Assembly (NCBI GenBank): GCA_038373885.1
Contig: JAWZYV010014451.1
Span: 992,001 to 1,056,000, forward strand
DNA: 64,000 bases
Reading direction: 5' to 3'
DNA from: Cheiracanthium punctorium
Taxonomy: Eukaryota; Arthropoda; Arachnida; Araneae; Cheiracanthiidae
In this document: positions 1 through 10,468 of the stretch, one piece after another
How positions within the stretch are numbered: the stretch's first letter is position 1
How the letters are laid out: each line of letters opens with the position of its first letter
Program-made: the position numbers and the translations under genes
The notes under the pieces: model-generated
Database searches by the model: none
The model's input: the letters and a program-made list of their open reading frames with translations, nothing else
Told to the model about the DNA's origin: nothing

Positions 1-1199
1 GGAAAGAAAGAAAACTAAAGCCAATCCTCGTCAGAAAGCTGTTTGGACCTTCATTTTCACACGTGAAAGTCGTTAAAAATCAAATCTCCGAAAAGAAAAT
101 TAGTATGGTATGTTGTCTGACACGAAAGAAAAGTGCAAAAAATGCACGAAATATGAGAAATGGACGGATGAGACCTGCGCCAAAGATGTTACATCTTTTG
201 TTAAAAAAAAGAAAGAGTCCATTGTTAAACTGTTAAGTGTCAGTTTTTGTAAAATCATTAAGTGACATCTCCTTTCCATATCCAGTAACTTTCTGCCACC
301 AAGTTATTGTCTTACCTACTATTATTATGTCTTTTTAGTTTACAATAAATAATACATATTAAACAACAATAAAGGTTTATTACCCATGTTTTACCATTTG
401 ATGTACAGTTGGTAAATTTGCTCCGATACATTTTTGGTTTCCTGGAGAACTTGCCCATCGTACCGGGCACATTTTCAAACTTAAGATGAACAGACGCACT
501 TGCTGTAAAAATGCATACATACTTTTTTGAAAAATAATCATGCTAGTTTGTAGATAAAAGTATGGGAAATAAAATGTTATCATATTTATCTCAAAACAAA
601 TAAAATTAAGAAAATATAAATAGTAAAGATAAGAAGCTGGAAAATGTATTCTTGTCTCTTCTATAATGACACATGCGTTCATATTATTATTAGTTTTTGA
701 AATTAACTGTACTGCCAGAACTCAACAATAACATGTCATAAGCAAAATCGCACATAAAAATATTCTTTACTGCAATTGAATGAATGCAGAAATGACTCTT
801 AATATATATGTTAGTCCTACCCAATCAGTTTTGGTGCAAGTAATTTTAAAGTTGAATTGTTTTACATTAAATGACATATGCCGTTGTATAATAGGCTTGT
901 GAATTGATATTTAAGTTTTCGCGTTTGGTTTCCAGTATACATTTTTAGTTTGTCTCAACAGCAAACAGGAGTTAACAAAGGGAAATTTGTGTGTACAGTG
1001 CATCAGCTGAAGAACAAATATAGCAGAAACATTAAAGCAAAAGCATGAAAAACTTTATTTCATTCCTTTTCTTTTCATTTGTTCAGAAAACAAAGTCACC
1101 TCATATCTATGCTCACACAGTCCTCATTACGGTCTTTCATTATTGGGGTGTTACACTGCACATTTGAAATTTCATAAAAAATACCGAAGTTTCTAATTA
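1..1199. other. AT-rich non-coding DNA, no gene recognised
   Basis: No open frame here resembles a known protein, and no repeat with clear termini was seen. The only frame of about 100 codons (near 380-682, minus strand) has low-complexity, Phe/Tyr-rich composition expected by chance in AT-rich DNA. Confidence 0.5.
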
Positions 1200-1720
1200 C
1201 TCCGGCAATTAATAATGAAGTCGTTAACCAACGAGTTTATGACCTCCAGCAGACTTGATCGCTGAACTCCTCGTTCGTCTCCTAAGCCCCTATGAAATTA
1301 CTTCTAGAAAATGGCAATGATAGATGATCATTCACATGTAGAGATGAATAATGAATTAAGGGGAAATCTTGTGAAATTCCAGACTCACTAATTGCTGCAT
1401 TTGTCTCTAATTCTATTTTAATCTTTCGTCTTCCCTCGAGTGGAAAAGCGTTCATCAATTAATGGATCAGATGGGTTGCTTGCAATTAAGCGATTTTTTT
1501 TATTTCATCCCTTTCCATTTCGAAAAAGAATCCGTCGTTTATTTCGAAATTAGAAATAATGAACAAATGAATGACGCAATTAGAAAATGATTTCTCCCGC
1601 TCAGTAGCCTGTGATTTCGATGAATTCGCGAGGAAATTGATTGAGGCGTGGGTTTTTACCATGATGAATCTATTATCAATTGAAGGGAGAGTCCCGGTTT
1701 AGACTTGATAGAATTTATTG
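1200..1720. promoter_or_regulatory. Candidate conserved non-coding element rich in TAAT/ATTA cores
   Basis: This stretch has more balanced base composition than its surroundings and carries a cluster of homeodomain-type cores (CAATTAAT, CTAATTG, TCTAATTC, CAATTAAG, GCAATTAG) within about 500 bp. It shows no coding frame and no terminal repeats. Dense TAAT sites plus non-repetitive texture are typical of developmental enhancers, but in AT-rich DNA such cores also arise by chance, so this is inference only. Confidence 0.2.
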
Positions 1721-2068
1721 AGCTATTTTTTAAATTTCATAGTGCTGAAATACCTGGGTGGAGGTTTGATGGTTCTAAACGTGTGAATCGTAGCACATTT
1801 AGATTATTATATCGCTAGAAAAGTTGAAGAAAATAAAATTGACCTTCATTTTAGCAAAAAATCTGTAATTATTTCATTTATCAGTGTTAAAATTTATGAT
1901 TGTTTACGAAAGTTATTGGCTACTGTACTGAAAATAAGGCATTTTACTAGACAGGGGGGAGGAAACAATATTTGACGAAGATACCGTACGTTTCTTTTTT
2001 CAAAATCACTAATTTTTCAAGTTATTTTAACCCATTTCTTTTAGCACAACGTATATATATATAAATCA

Positions 2069-2646
2069 GGTTGTAACGAAAGTTTTCCGCCAGATTTGCA
2101 TGAGTTAGCTCACGCGAAACCCATCTATTGACCTTATATGTCAAGCTTATGCGATGCTTAGCGCGACTAATGGACATGGCACTAAAGTCTAACACTTTTA
2201 GCTAGCTCTCGTGGATGAATATTTTATCTTCTTCCACAAATTCTCGTAGGCGGGCCTCCTCAGCATCAGTAGTCTGGTCAGAGCGCTCTGCTTCTTTAAT
2301 ATCCTAGTCCTCGTTTTTGAACTTTCGGTACCAAATCTTCACAATGTCATATGATACAACAGTAGTACCTTAAGCTGTACACATGATTCAGTGTCATTCT
2401 GTAGCTGACTTTTTGCGACAGAACTGAGAGTAAATGATGGATCAATCTGGTAGCGTGGTAGTTCCATTTCAGACACCTTATACTTAATCATAACGATATT
2501 GTTTTACGGATTTCACAACACAGTGCTCTAAAACAAGTCTTTTCTTTCAAATAACAAAAATCGTTTTACAAAATATTGGCAAAGACACCAACGCGAACTG
2601 CTTGTGCAGGCAATACTTGGAGTGGCGGAAAACTTTCGTTACAATC
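2069..2646 (-). mobile_element. Mariner deletion derivative with terminal inverted repeats
   Basis: The ends form an inverted repeat of about 25 bp containing GTAACGAAAGTTTTCCGCCA at the left (from 2071) and its complement at the right (to about 2642). The right end abuts TA (2647-2648); the left flank is CA, a one-base decay of the TA target duplication. Translated on the minus strand, the interior (about 2230-2490) gives a broken helix-turn-helix region with the phrases DIVKIWYRKFKNED and TTDAEEARLREFVEEDKIFI, which fit the N-terminal DNA-binding half of mariner transposases. The catalytic half is missing, so this is a non-mobile internal-deletion copy. Confidence 0.8.
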
Positions 2647-2649
2647 TAA

Positions 2650-3660
2650 TAGTTAAATATCTTTTATAATCCACCAAAACTTCTTTATTAACTCTGACTG
2701 CTGTGTTTGGCCATTGTTTTGACTTCAGATGGATTTTAATGCAAACGAGAAGCTCTATTGGGAAATCACTTAGCGCTAAATCGGGGCTGTGTGGAGGATG
2801 TTGCCATACCTACCACTTGAATTGCTGCAACAGTTCGAACGTTTGGCGCGGCATATGAGATCCATACAATGCCAATTAAGCAGCATGTGATTTCCATGTT
2901 TTCGGTAATCTTCAGAGTGAGCTTATGAACATATTCTAACGCGTATTAACGTTGCATCTTTGAAAGCAGTCCCAGAATCCAGACAGTTAAATCAACAGTC
3001 TTGTGATAGGCTAGAATCCACTATCATTCCAGTTATCCGTCTACCAATGTTCCATATGATATCGAAAGCAGATTCATTCGGCTTATTAAACTCTTGGATT
3101 CGAGTTTGAGGGACCAAAATGGATTAAGTTGAGTAAACATTAGTTAAAATTAATTAAAAACGTCCGCAAAAAGTTGAAAGGTAAAAACTGAAACCTCTAG
3201 GACACTGAAGGGTAGATACCGGGAACTCTACCCTACCCGTAGATACCCTACCGGAAACGATAGTTTCACTAAATATTGTTATTTATTTTCGTTCTCTTCT
3301 GCCTACTGGCAGTTAAAAATAGTTTAAAATTCTAAGAATCGAATAGTTAAATTTTGCTTTTTGTTGCATCAAAATGGGTCAACTAGAATTGGAGAACCAG
3401 AGTTTTGAGTTTCCCATTGATTAGTACAGCGTTTCTTGAAATCTCGAGAAATATTGATCCTAGGCCTTCGGTAGCCTCACTTTTGGGGACTTATTTTTGG
3501 CGCGAAATTTGGCTATAGTACGCAAAATGTAGCCAAGCTTATCGACATTTCGGTCATTTGTCACGATTTTCACAATGCGGCTTGTAAAGCTAGTTTTCCT
3601 GCATTAACATACATAATAGCCTAATATTACTCTTCTTTACGCAATCAAAATCGAGCTTGT
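2650..3660. other. Unassigned non-coding stretch
   Basis: No recognisable coding frame or element ends. There is a short local direct repeat around 3215-3255 (the phrase GATACC with CTACCC/ACCCTA recurs). I see nothing else I can support. Confidence 0.4.
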
Positions 3661-4200
3661 CCTTGTACGTTCCACGAAGGGGGCTCTCTTTGGAGTCTTC
3701 GACGATGTTCGTCGCAGCCTATAGAAGCGGCCGGTTCCTCTAGTTTGAGTCTCAGTCGTGTTTCTACTTGATCAGAGAGCAGATGTCCGTGAAAGTTTAT
3801 GGCTTTGTATTGACGCTATAGGAGCGGTATTTTTGAGCTAGCTTACCTTTTTAAAGCTTTGTTTTTAAGTGCAGTGTTTAAATTCTTCATTACTGAATCT
3901 TGAGGGACTGTTTATGAAACCCCTCGCATGTTTCCACAGAATTTTTGCCTGCGGAAGTGTTTTATTTTGTGTGAGAAATGCAGCATTTGTGAAAGCTTCG
4001 GTACTAAGCGGACTGTTAAAGGCACGTTACTGTCTGATAGTGCTTGTGAATTTCGTACAGCTGATTGTTCTACGAAGTTCTAGAAACAATAAAGTTCGTT
4101 TTCCATCCTCACAAGTGGACTCTTTACTAAAACTTTTTACACCTACTGGACTTTAGAACAACGAACCCAGGAAACAACCAATGTTCTGCAACAATATCTT
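3661..4200. other. GC-richer unclassified segment with an AATAAA signal
   Basis: Local composition rises in GC around 3660-3790 and the stretch ends near an AATAAA at about 4087. An open frame of 95 codons (3869-4156, plus strand) resembles no family I recognise. A retroelement LTR would fit a GC-shifted segment with a poly(A) signal, but no TG..CA ends, target duplication or primer-binding site could be fixed. Confidence 0.2.
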
Positions 4201-5270
4201 GTTATGTGTGTTGTTTAAGTTTTTAAATAGTTTATTCTTATAACGCAATTGTTTTTTCATTATTTTTGTCCCTATGTGTTTGGATTTTAGCAAAATTAGA
4301 ACTTAAAAATAAGCTCGCACTCAGGTACTTTGAGATTTTATTCGAAGCACGAAAAAAGAAAAAAGGAACGTACGAAAGAACGAAAATGAGGATTTTGAAA
4401 TCACATTGTGAAAATTAGCTTTAATGTCAAACACAAGCGGGATATGAGAATATAACTAAATATTATACTTTTTCGAAAATATTGAATTTACACATCTCTT
4501 ACTTGTTATTTTCGGTAGCTAATTTAAACGTATTTTCTGAGAAAATTAAACATAAAACAGACTGTCTTGTTTAAGATTTCACGGCAAAAGAATTAGTACA
4601 CAATTTATAAAATAAATATTCTAAGTTTCATTTAATAAATATTTGAAAGGTTAAACTCCGTTTTTAATTTCAAAAACCGAAATAGCTCAAACTATGCTGT
4701 TCGCAGATGTGCAAAGCTTAAAAATGCAAATAAAAGTTATTTATCAAAACCTTTTAAAATGAAAATGCCTCCTTTCAAGAACAGAATTGACTATTATTTT
4801 ATACATAAAGGAATACGCTCTATGATTCGAAAATTTTTAGCTTCGCATTTGAAATTAATAAAATATAAAGTCTGAAAATAAATAGTTTAGATTTTCCGGA
4901 GATTCTTAAGGATTAAAACTACTCTTGTCTTTTTTTTCATCATCAGCTTTTATCGCATCAAAAATATATGATTCCGAAAACAATTAAAAAGGAGAAAAAT
5001 TAATGAGAATTTCAAATGAAATATAAACATTTTTGTAAATACAGATTATTCTAGTTCTACATTTCAGAACTTTCTGGAATGGTAGGACACAACCCGTAGG
5101 CTCGAATTAATGTAGAAATATTGGATCTGAAATGATGGGATAATTGCTGAGATGGGTGATTGCATAAAGACTTTCGAAGGATAACCCCCCATCCCCACCC
5201 CACCGCTGCTACAAAAGATCAACTTTGGCAATATGTGCAAGCAGAACGGATTTTTGTACTCCAACAACAC
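4201..5270. other. AT-rich non-coding DNA
   Basis: Strongly AT-rich with dense stops in all frames. Nothing with termini, repeats or a coding signature was found. Confidence 0.5.
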
Positions 5271-5389
5271 ATCCTAAGCCTCTTTAATTCATCCCGAGCC
5301 GTGTAATAGCGGTTTTAGGCAACATTGGCGACAACCAGATCTTCCTCACTTCACAAGAGGCTTTATTTTCAATCACTTGATCTTTGTAC

Positions 5390-5560
5390 AATGTGTTGGT
5401 CTGGCCTTTTGGTCGGTTTTATCCAGATGTAACGCGAATACCCATTATTACCCCTTAGAAAGTCCTCCGATCAACTTAGCAATTCCCATACTAGCCAGAT
5501 AGCCCATGTGTAGCTTTGCCATAACATCCCAGCAAACACAGCCCTATCGGGTACGTGATG
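5390..5560 (+). repeat. Old SINE body, copy 1
   Basis: The segment runs from GGTCTGGCC through a block ending ATCCAGATGTAACGCG, then CCAGATAGCC and GTAGCTTTGCCATAACATC. The same ordered blocks occur at 6250-6395 on this strand and, inverted, at 32375-32490. The minus-strand copy has a tRNA-like head, so I treat this as the body and tail of a tRNA-derived SINE that has lost or decayed its head. Confidence 0.6.
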
Positions 5561-5640
5561 GGCCAACACCTTCTTTAACGGCTCAGCGTCGGCATTGGCA
5601 AGGTGGTAATTGGAGCGATGTTGGTTCTGCTCCGGCAAGC
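5520..5640 (-). repeat. Dispersed repeat shared with 18490-18690
   Basis: Read on the minus strand, this stretch contains CCGATAGGGCTGTGTTTGCT preceded by GGTGTTGGCC; positions 18630-18685 on the plus strand carry CCGATAGGGCTGCGTTTGCT preceded by GGTGTCGGTCC. The two are copies in opposite orientation of one moderately GC-rich repeat. No protein is encoded and the family is not identified. Confidence 0.5.
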
Positions 5641-5832
5641 CAACGTGGCGGAATCAAAATAAAATGAGTTTTGGGCACGCGACGGTCCGATCTCAGCTAT
5701 ATTTTAGGGTTAGCCGGGTTAGCAAACGGGGTCGAGAATGTACGGTTCTAAAAGGTAAAACCGATTTTCGTATGGTAATAAGGTTTATAAATTAACATGT
5801 CTGAAACTTCTAAAATAGCACACGTTAGTGAT

Positions 5833-6005
5833 CAGTGGCGTAGCCAGAAATTTTTCATGGGGGAAGGGGTACGACTACTTCAACTCACATATATATGTAG
5901 ACGTGTTTGCGATAAGTGAGTGAAGAATAAGGCAAAATATTATAAGGCAAAAATATCTCATGGGGTTGTTGTGACCCCCTATCCTCCCCCTTGGCTACAC
6001 CACTG
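5833..6005. mobile_element. hAT-type MITE with 8-bp target duplication
   Basis: A 173-bp element begins CAGTGGCGTAGCCA and ends TGGCTACACCACTG, giving 14-bp terminal inverted repeats with one mismatch. It is flanked by TTAGTGAT (5825-5832) and TTAGTGGT (6006-6013), an 8-bp direct repeat differing at one base. Eight-base duplications with CAGTGG-type ends are the signature of hAT transposons. The interior is non-coding and carries a G-rich and a C-rich patch next to the ends, so the copy depended on a transposase supplied elsewhere. Confidence 0.88.
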
Positions 6006-6194
6006 TTAGTGGTATTCATTATAGTTATTATTATTTTTTATTTAACTACCATTTACAATGTTATACCTATTATTTGCAGCTACTTAAGAAACTGAAATGC
6101 ACATCAACAATAATTTTTTTTTAATTAATTTATTTATTTTACCCCACCCCTCTTGTGGCGGATACAGAAAATTCGTTGCTTACTAAGCCAAGTG

Positions 6195-6410
6195 TGTATG
6201 ACACTCAGCATAGTAGACGTCCGTAGTGTGAATTTTAAGGATTCTGGCCTACCGCGCGGCTGTCGATTTAATGGTCTGGAGTTTTGGGCGTTTTTCTCCC
6301 GATGTAACGTAAATAGACACTAGAACATAAAATTTTCTCCATCCAAAGCATCCCCCATTTAGGCAGATAGCTTTCGCGTAGCATTGCCTTGACATCAAAG
6401 TCAAATCGAA
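6195..6410 (+). repeat. tRNA-derived SINE, copy 2 (degraded head)
   Basis: It matches the family at 32370-32590 in order: a decayed head with GTGTGAA, then GGTCTGGAGTTTTG, the TTTTCTCC block with GATGTAAC, then GGCAGATAGC, GTAGCATTGCCTTGACATC and an A/T-rich tail. The head no longer shows a usable polymerase III B box, so the copy is old. Confidence 0.6.
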
Positions 6411-6419
6411 TCAAATCAG

Positions 6420-7620
6420 AAAATTAGTTTTAGAGTTACTAATGAAAAAGAAACTTGCTAATTTGGCTCAAATAAAGGGTACAATAAAGAAAAATATCAC
6501 CCCAAAACAAAATAGTTTTATGGGATGGGTCAATTTAATAAAAAAGCTCATTTGATCAAAATGCACTGTAAATATAATTGTTTCACTAAAGCATTTTTGT
6601 TATCTCTTTCTTTGGGGGGGGGGGGGAAGTTCCTTGGCCAATCCCTGGGATCCGCAATCTTCCATTTTATCCAAGTTTATTCAGCATCAGAAGTCAGGTT
6701 TAACATGCTCGCTCTGGTCATTGAAAAATGTACGGGTTATTTATTTATTTATTTTTTCTGTGACATGTTCATGCACAGAACTTCGGTTCGAACAAAGCGT
6801 TGAAAGATTTAATCTGGGTAAAATCAGTGTTCAAACATGAGCTGAAATTTATTCTGATCACCTTAAAAAGAAAACGAAAATAAAAAACTTCAGCAACGGA
6901 ATAGTACAAATCTCATGTTGTGTAATGAATATTTAAATCTGTGATTTAAACGGATGATTTAAAATGTTATCTATAGTTAAACTAAATCATAGCTAAGTAT
7001 TAAACAAAAGAAAAATTTTATATACTCCATAAATGATTCAATTGAATTAAGTTATAGGCATTTAAATTGGAATAAAATTATCACAATTATATTATTGTAT
7101 TTCTGAGGGCTAGTCTGGATTTAGGGAATCTCGGAACTGAAAATAACAAAACTTTTTTAATTATTCAACTAATCTTTTTACAACCTCTTTTACAGCATCA
7201 ATAATACTCAAAAAATGCTGGGCCCTGGAATTTTCCAGGTATTATTAATGATGGAACAGATTCAATAATTTTTGATTTGATGATCCGAATCAACTATTTA
7301 AAAAGAATGCAAAACTTTAAACTTATTCCTGTCTTCGTAAGAGTTTTTTCATTAAATACCGTTGGTATACAGAGAGAAGAGAATATTTTCCCAGAAAAGT
7401 ATTTTCACGGAACAGTTCACTGAAATACGCCCAAAAAAGCGATTTTTGTTTTTAATACTAAATTACAGTTTATTTCTGTGTGGACAATTTGATGGCAAAA
7501 TTTCAATCATACGACATCTATTTCAGTTACATCTCAGTTCATTTTCAGTTCATTCGCTATAGCGGAGATATAGCGAAAACGTTTCACCAGAGGTATAAGG
7601 CAAATAAATTTCAAATTTTA
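6420..7620. other. AT-rich non-coding DNA with a 13-base G run
   Basis: No coding signature. A run of about 13 G lies near 6614-6627 in otherwise AT-rich sequence. The open frames at 6525-6840 and 7362-7562 look like chance translations. Confidence 0.45.
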
Positions 7621-7784
7621 TACCGGTTGATCCAAAAGTCAGGACAAACTTTAAAAATTAATAATTCGAAAACGAATAAGATACAAAAATACGGTTTCAA
7701 ACGGATGGAAAAGAAACCGGGTTCTGTGTGGCAACGAAACGAAAATAGTTCTGTTGGCGAACAACAGATGGCATTATAGTGTTT

Positions 7785-7850
7785 TATTTCACCAAAAGAT
7801 GAAGATTATTTCACCAAAAGATTCACAAAAAGATTTCACCAAAAGATTTT
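7785..7850. repeat. Subterminal direct repeats of ATTTCACCAAAAGAT
   Basis: Three copies of ATTTCACCAAAAGAT or a one-base variant lie within about 65 bp just inside the left inverted repeat. Clustered subterminal repeats are often transposase-binding sites, but slippage of one unit is equally possible, because the right end has no equivalent. Confidence 0.55.
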
Positions 7851-7920
7851 TATAAATGAAAAAATGTTGACAACTTACAAGTCAGCTTAATTACAGTTAA
7901 TTGGTACTACAGTAAATTTT

Positions 7921-9010
7921 CAATGTTCTGCCCATCATTCAGAAGTACAGTTGTGAGACGAGTCACCACACCGTTCACAGCCTTTAGTAGCATTTCTTGC
8001 GTTACGGCAGACACATTTTGGAGATGGCATCTTTCAGTGCTGCTGGTGATGTCGGTTGGTCTCGGTACACTTTTGACTTAGCGTAAGATCGGGAGATAAT
8101 GGAGGCCATGATTGATTAAAGCAGCGACTAGTAATGCAATCGACTCCAAATGTTGAGCGTAGCAGATGTTGCACTGCACAGGCAGAGCAATATGAGGTGG
8201 TGCTCTCTCTTGCATAAAGGTGACTGTTTGAAGTGCCTGTCGCGCTTGCAGTACAGGAATAATGTTGTTCTGTAACAGTGCTGCATATAGCTGATCAGTG
8301 ACACAAACTGTTTTGAAACCCGTCTGTGTGACTTCCTCGAAAAAAAATGGACAAATTATGAAATCAGCAGTGAAGCCACACCAGACTGTCACTTTAGGCT
8401 GTTGGCTGTTGGTTGTAGGTTAAGGTACCTCAACAAATGCATGTGGATTTTCTGTGGTCCACACTCGACAATTGTGGGTTTTAACAGAGCCAGAAAGGGT
8501 GAAATGCGCCTCATCTGTCCAAAGCACAGTGTGAAGCCAGTCGTGCTGCTCTTCCATTTTATTGAATACCCAATTGGCAAAATCTTGACGAGAGTCGAAG
8601 TCAGGAGGTTTCAGTTCTTGGTTATGTTGCAACTTGTAGGGATACCGTTTCAGAGTTATTCGCAGTGCCCTCCACACACTTCCGTACGACACTCCTGTCT
8701 GCCTCGGAACTTCTCGGGCACTGCTCTCCCCATGTTCAGAAATCGCCGACATGGATTGCACCATCTGCTTCACTGTCGTGACAACAGCAGCGGCTGTTGA
8801 GGGACGACCACTTCTTGCACGTGACGCCAAAGATCCGGTAGATTAAAATTTCTTCATCATTTTGATCAATGCAGAAAGGGTTATTGGTCCTTTTCTGCCT
8901 CGCATGTCCTTCATGTAGCGATATGCTGGCAATGCCGCTGTGGCACATTCCGCATTCTTATAATAAAGTATGACTAAAAGGTCTTTCTCAGCTATGGACA
9001 GCTTTTCCAT
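7921..9010 (-). pseudogene. Mariner-like (DUF4817) transposase pseudogene
   Basis: A start codon at 9010 opens MEKLSIAEKDLL, leading into the helix-turn-helix region. One frame continues to about 8078 with two in-frame stops: after KMMKKF near 8850, and after FVEVP near 8420, where a short extra segment sits. The catalytic core is readable: WTDEAHFTLSG holds the first Asp. The second motif, normally MQDGAPPH in this family, reads MQERAPPH, so the second catalytic Asp is Glu. A frameshift just after ALPVQ moves the third motif (SPDLT) into another frame. The C terminus (YRDQPTSPAALKDAI) is also split. The order of domains and roughly 330-350 codon length match the family, but the gene cannot make active enzyme. 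Confidence 0.88.
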
Positions 9011-9375
9011 GCGTATAAGCTTCGACTACCATTACCTGCTACAGTTGCTCCCTTTTACATCGCTTGTCGCTTTGCATAATCCTATATCAGAAATCCGACA
9101 GCGCCATCAGTTGGACACCAAGAGAACTATTTTCGTTTTGTTGCCACACAAAACCCGGTTTCTTTTATATCCGTTTAGTGCAAACCGTATCTTTGTATCT
9201 TGATTCGTTTTCGAATTTATTTTGTCGTGACTTTTGGATCACCCGGTATTTAAATGCTTATTTCTCAAAATATCAAATTTTAACATTCCGCACAGCATAT
9301 CTTTCGACTACATAAACACAATTCCTTAAAATTTTCAGGACTTTTTCATAGTACTGATATGCATAAAATGAAATA
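8795..9375. repeat. Tandem duplication, copy 1 (Tc1-filled)
   Basis: This segment covers the N-terminal part of the broken transposase, the right inverted repeat and about 125 bp of flank. It recurs at 10422-10999 with about a dozen differences over roughly 575 bp (about 2 percent). Copy 1 runs into a Tc1-like element at the TA at 9374-9375, whereas copy 2 passes straight through the same TA. Confidence 0.92.
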
Positions 9376-10423
9376 CACTCATGTCCATAAATTAAGGATA
9401 ATTCAGAATCACACAGAAATTGATCTCTAAAATAAAAATTTCACCTGTGGAATGATCACACACATCTTGAAGAAGAATATGCAAATTACAGGAAACCACC
9501 AGATGGCGTGGATGGTACGTCACAATGACGAGAGTGTAAGAGAGGGGTATATAAGGAATGGTGGCAAAGAAGTAAAATTGTTCACAAGCGCTGTGAAAGC
9601 CTTTCAGTGCAAAAACCGCATAGTTATGGCACAAAGGAGGCATTTGGGTGATGTTTTACGTGGCAGAATTATCGGACGACTGGAATGTGGACGTACCCAG
9701 CTGGAAGTATCCGAGGAACTTGGAATCGCTCAGAGTGTCATCTCCAGGCTTTGGCAACGATTCCAAGATGATGGTAATGTGAGTAGACGTTACAGCACAG
9801 GTCGCCCCCGAGTTACAACGCCGAATGAGGACCGCTATTTGGCAGTTACTGCCAAAAGAAACAGACGGAGTACAGCATCAGACCTGTCTCGTCAGCTCTC
9901 TTCAGCTACCGGTACGACAGTTTCAAGGCAGACCGTGTACAGACGCTTAGGGCACATTGGTCTATATGCTCGTAGGCCTGTCAGATGTGTTCCACTTACC
10001 GCAACTCACTGTCGCCTGCGATTAACCTGGAGTAGAGAGCATGCATTGTGGACACCGCAACAGTGGTCTTGTGTGATGTTTTCCGACGAGTCCAGGTTTA
10101 GTTTGGAGTCTGATTCTCGCCGGACATTCATCTGGAGAGCGCCAGGTACCCGTTACCACCAAGAGAACACCATTGAAAGACACCGTTACGGTGGTGCAGG
10201 ATGGCTCGTTTGGGGAGGAATTATTCTTGGTTCCAGAACTGACCTGCATGTTCAGAGTGTAACGATGACAGGCCACATCTATCGGGATGTCATTCTGGAA
10301 CAACATGTACGTTTGTTTTGGGGCGCCATGGGTGCTGAATTTGTGTTTATGGATGACAACGCCCGTCCTCACCGTGCAAACATTGTAGACGAATGCCTTC
10401 AATCGGAGGATATCACCCGTATG
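9376..10423 (+). mobile_element. Truncated Tc1-like transposon
   Basis: The element begins CACTCATGTCCATAAATTAA directly after a TA (9374-9375), the expected Tc1 terminus and target. It runs through its transposase gene and stops abruptly inside the catalytic domain at 10421-10423, where the sequence switches to the start of duplication copy 2. The 3' end and right inverted repeat are missing, so it cannot move. Confidence 0.92.
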
Positions 10424-10468
10424 TTGAGGGACGACCACTTCTTGCACGTGACGCCAAAGATCCGGTAG
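9626..10468 (+). pseudogene. Tc1-like transposase, C-terminally truncated
   Basis: The likely start is MAQRRHLGDVLRG at 9626; the 58 codons open upstream are the element's untranslated leader. Domains in order: a paired helix-turn-helix (RGRIIGRLECGRTQLEVSEE and GTTVSRQTVYRRL), then the DDE core. The first Asp is in MFSDESRF (codon at 10085), the second in FMDDNARPH (codon at 10355), 90 residues apart as usual for Tc1. The third acidic residue, normally Glu 34 residues further on, is lost: after EDITRM the frame runs into the duplicated neighbour, adding 15 unrelated residues and a stop at 10468. The remaining 266 native codons have no stop, so this was a fairly young copy when cut. A dominant-negative DNA-binding product is conceivable but not shown. 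Confidence 0.9.

Larger units (their letters stand above)
7623..9246 (-). mobile_element. Tc1/mariner-superfamily element (DUF4817-type transposase) with ~150-bp TIRs
   Basis: The ends read CCGGTTGATCCAAAAGTC at the left and, reverse-complemented, CCGGGTGATCCAAAAGTC at the right, each next to a TA (7621-7622 and 9247-9248), the expected target duplication. The inverted repeat extends inward for roughly 150 bp (left to about 7771, right from about 9100) with phrases such as CCGGGTTYTGTGTGGCAAC on both sides. The single gene inside is on the minus strand and broken. The right end, from 8795 on, is repeated at 10422-10870. Confidence 0.9.

Noticed and set aside
3661..4170. Solo LTR of a retrotransposon
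   Set aside because: AATAAA and a GC shift are present, but no TG..CA borders, no short target duplication and no second copy in the window could be found.
8402..8800. 132-codon plus-strand frame
   Set aside because: Antisense shadow of the mariner-like transposase pseudogene.
10022..10447. 141-codon minus-strand frame
   Set aside because: It is the antisense shadow of the Tc1 transposase gene.
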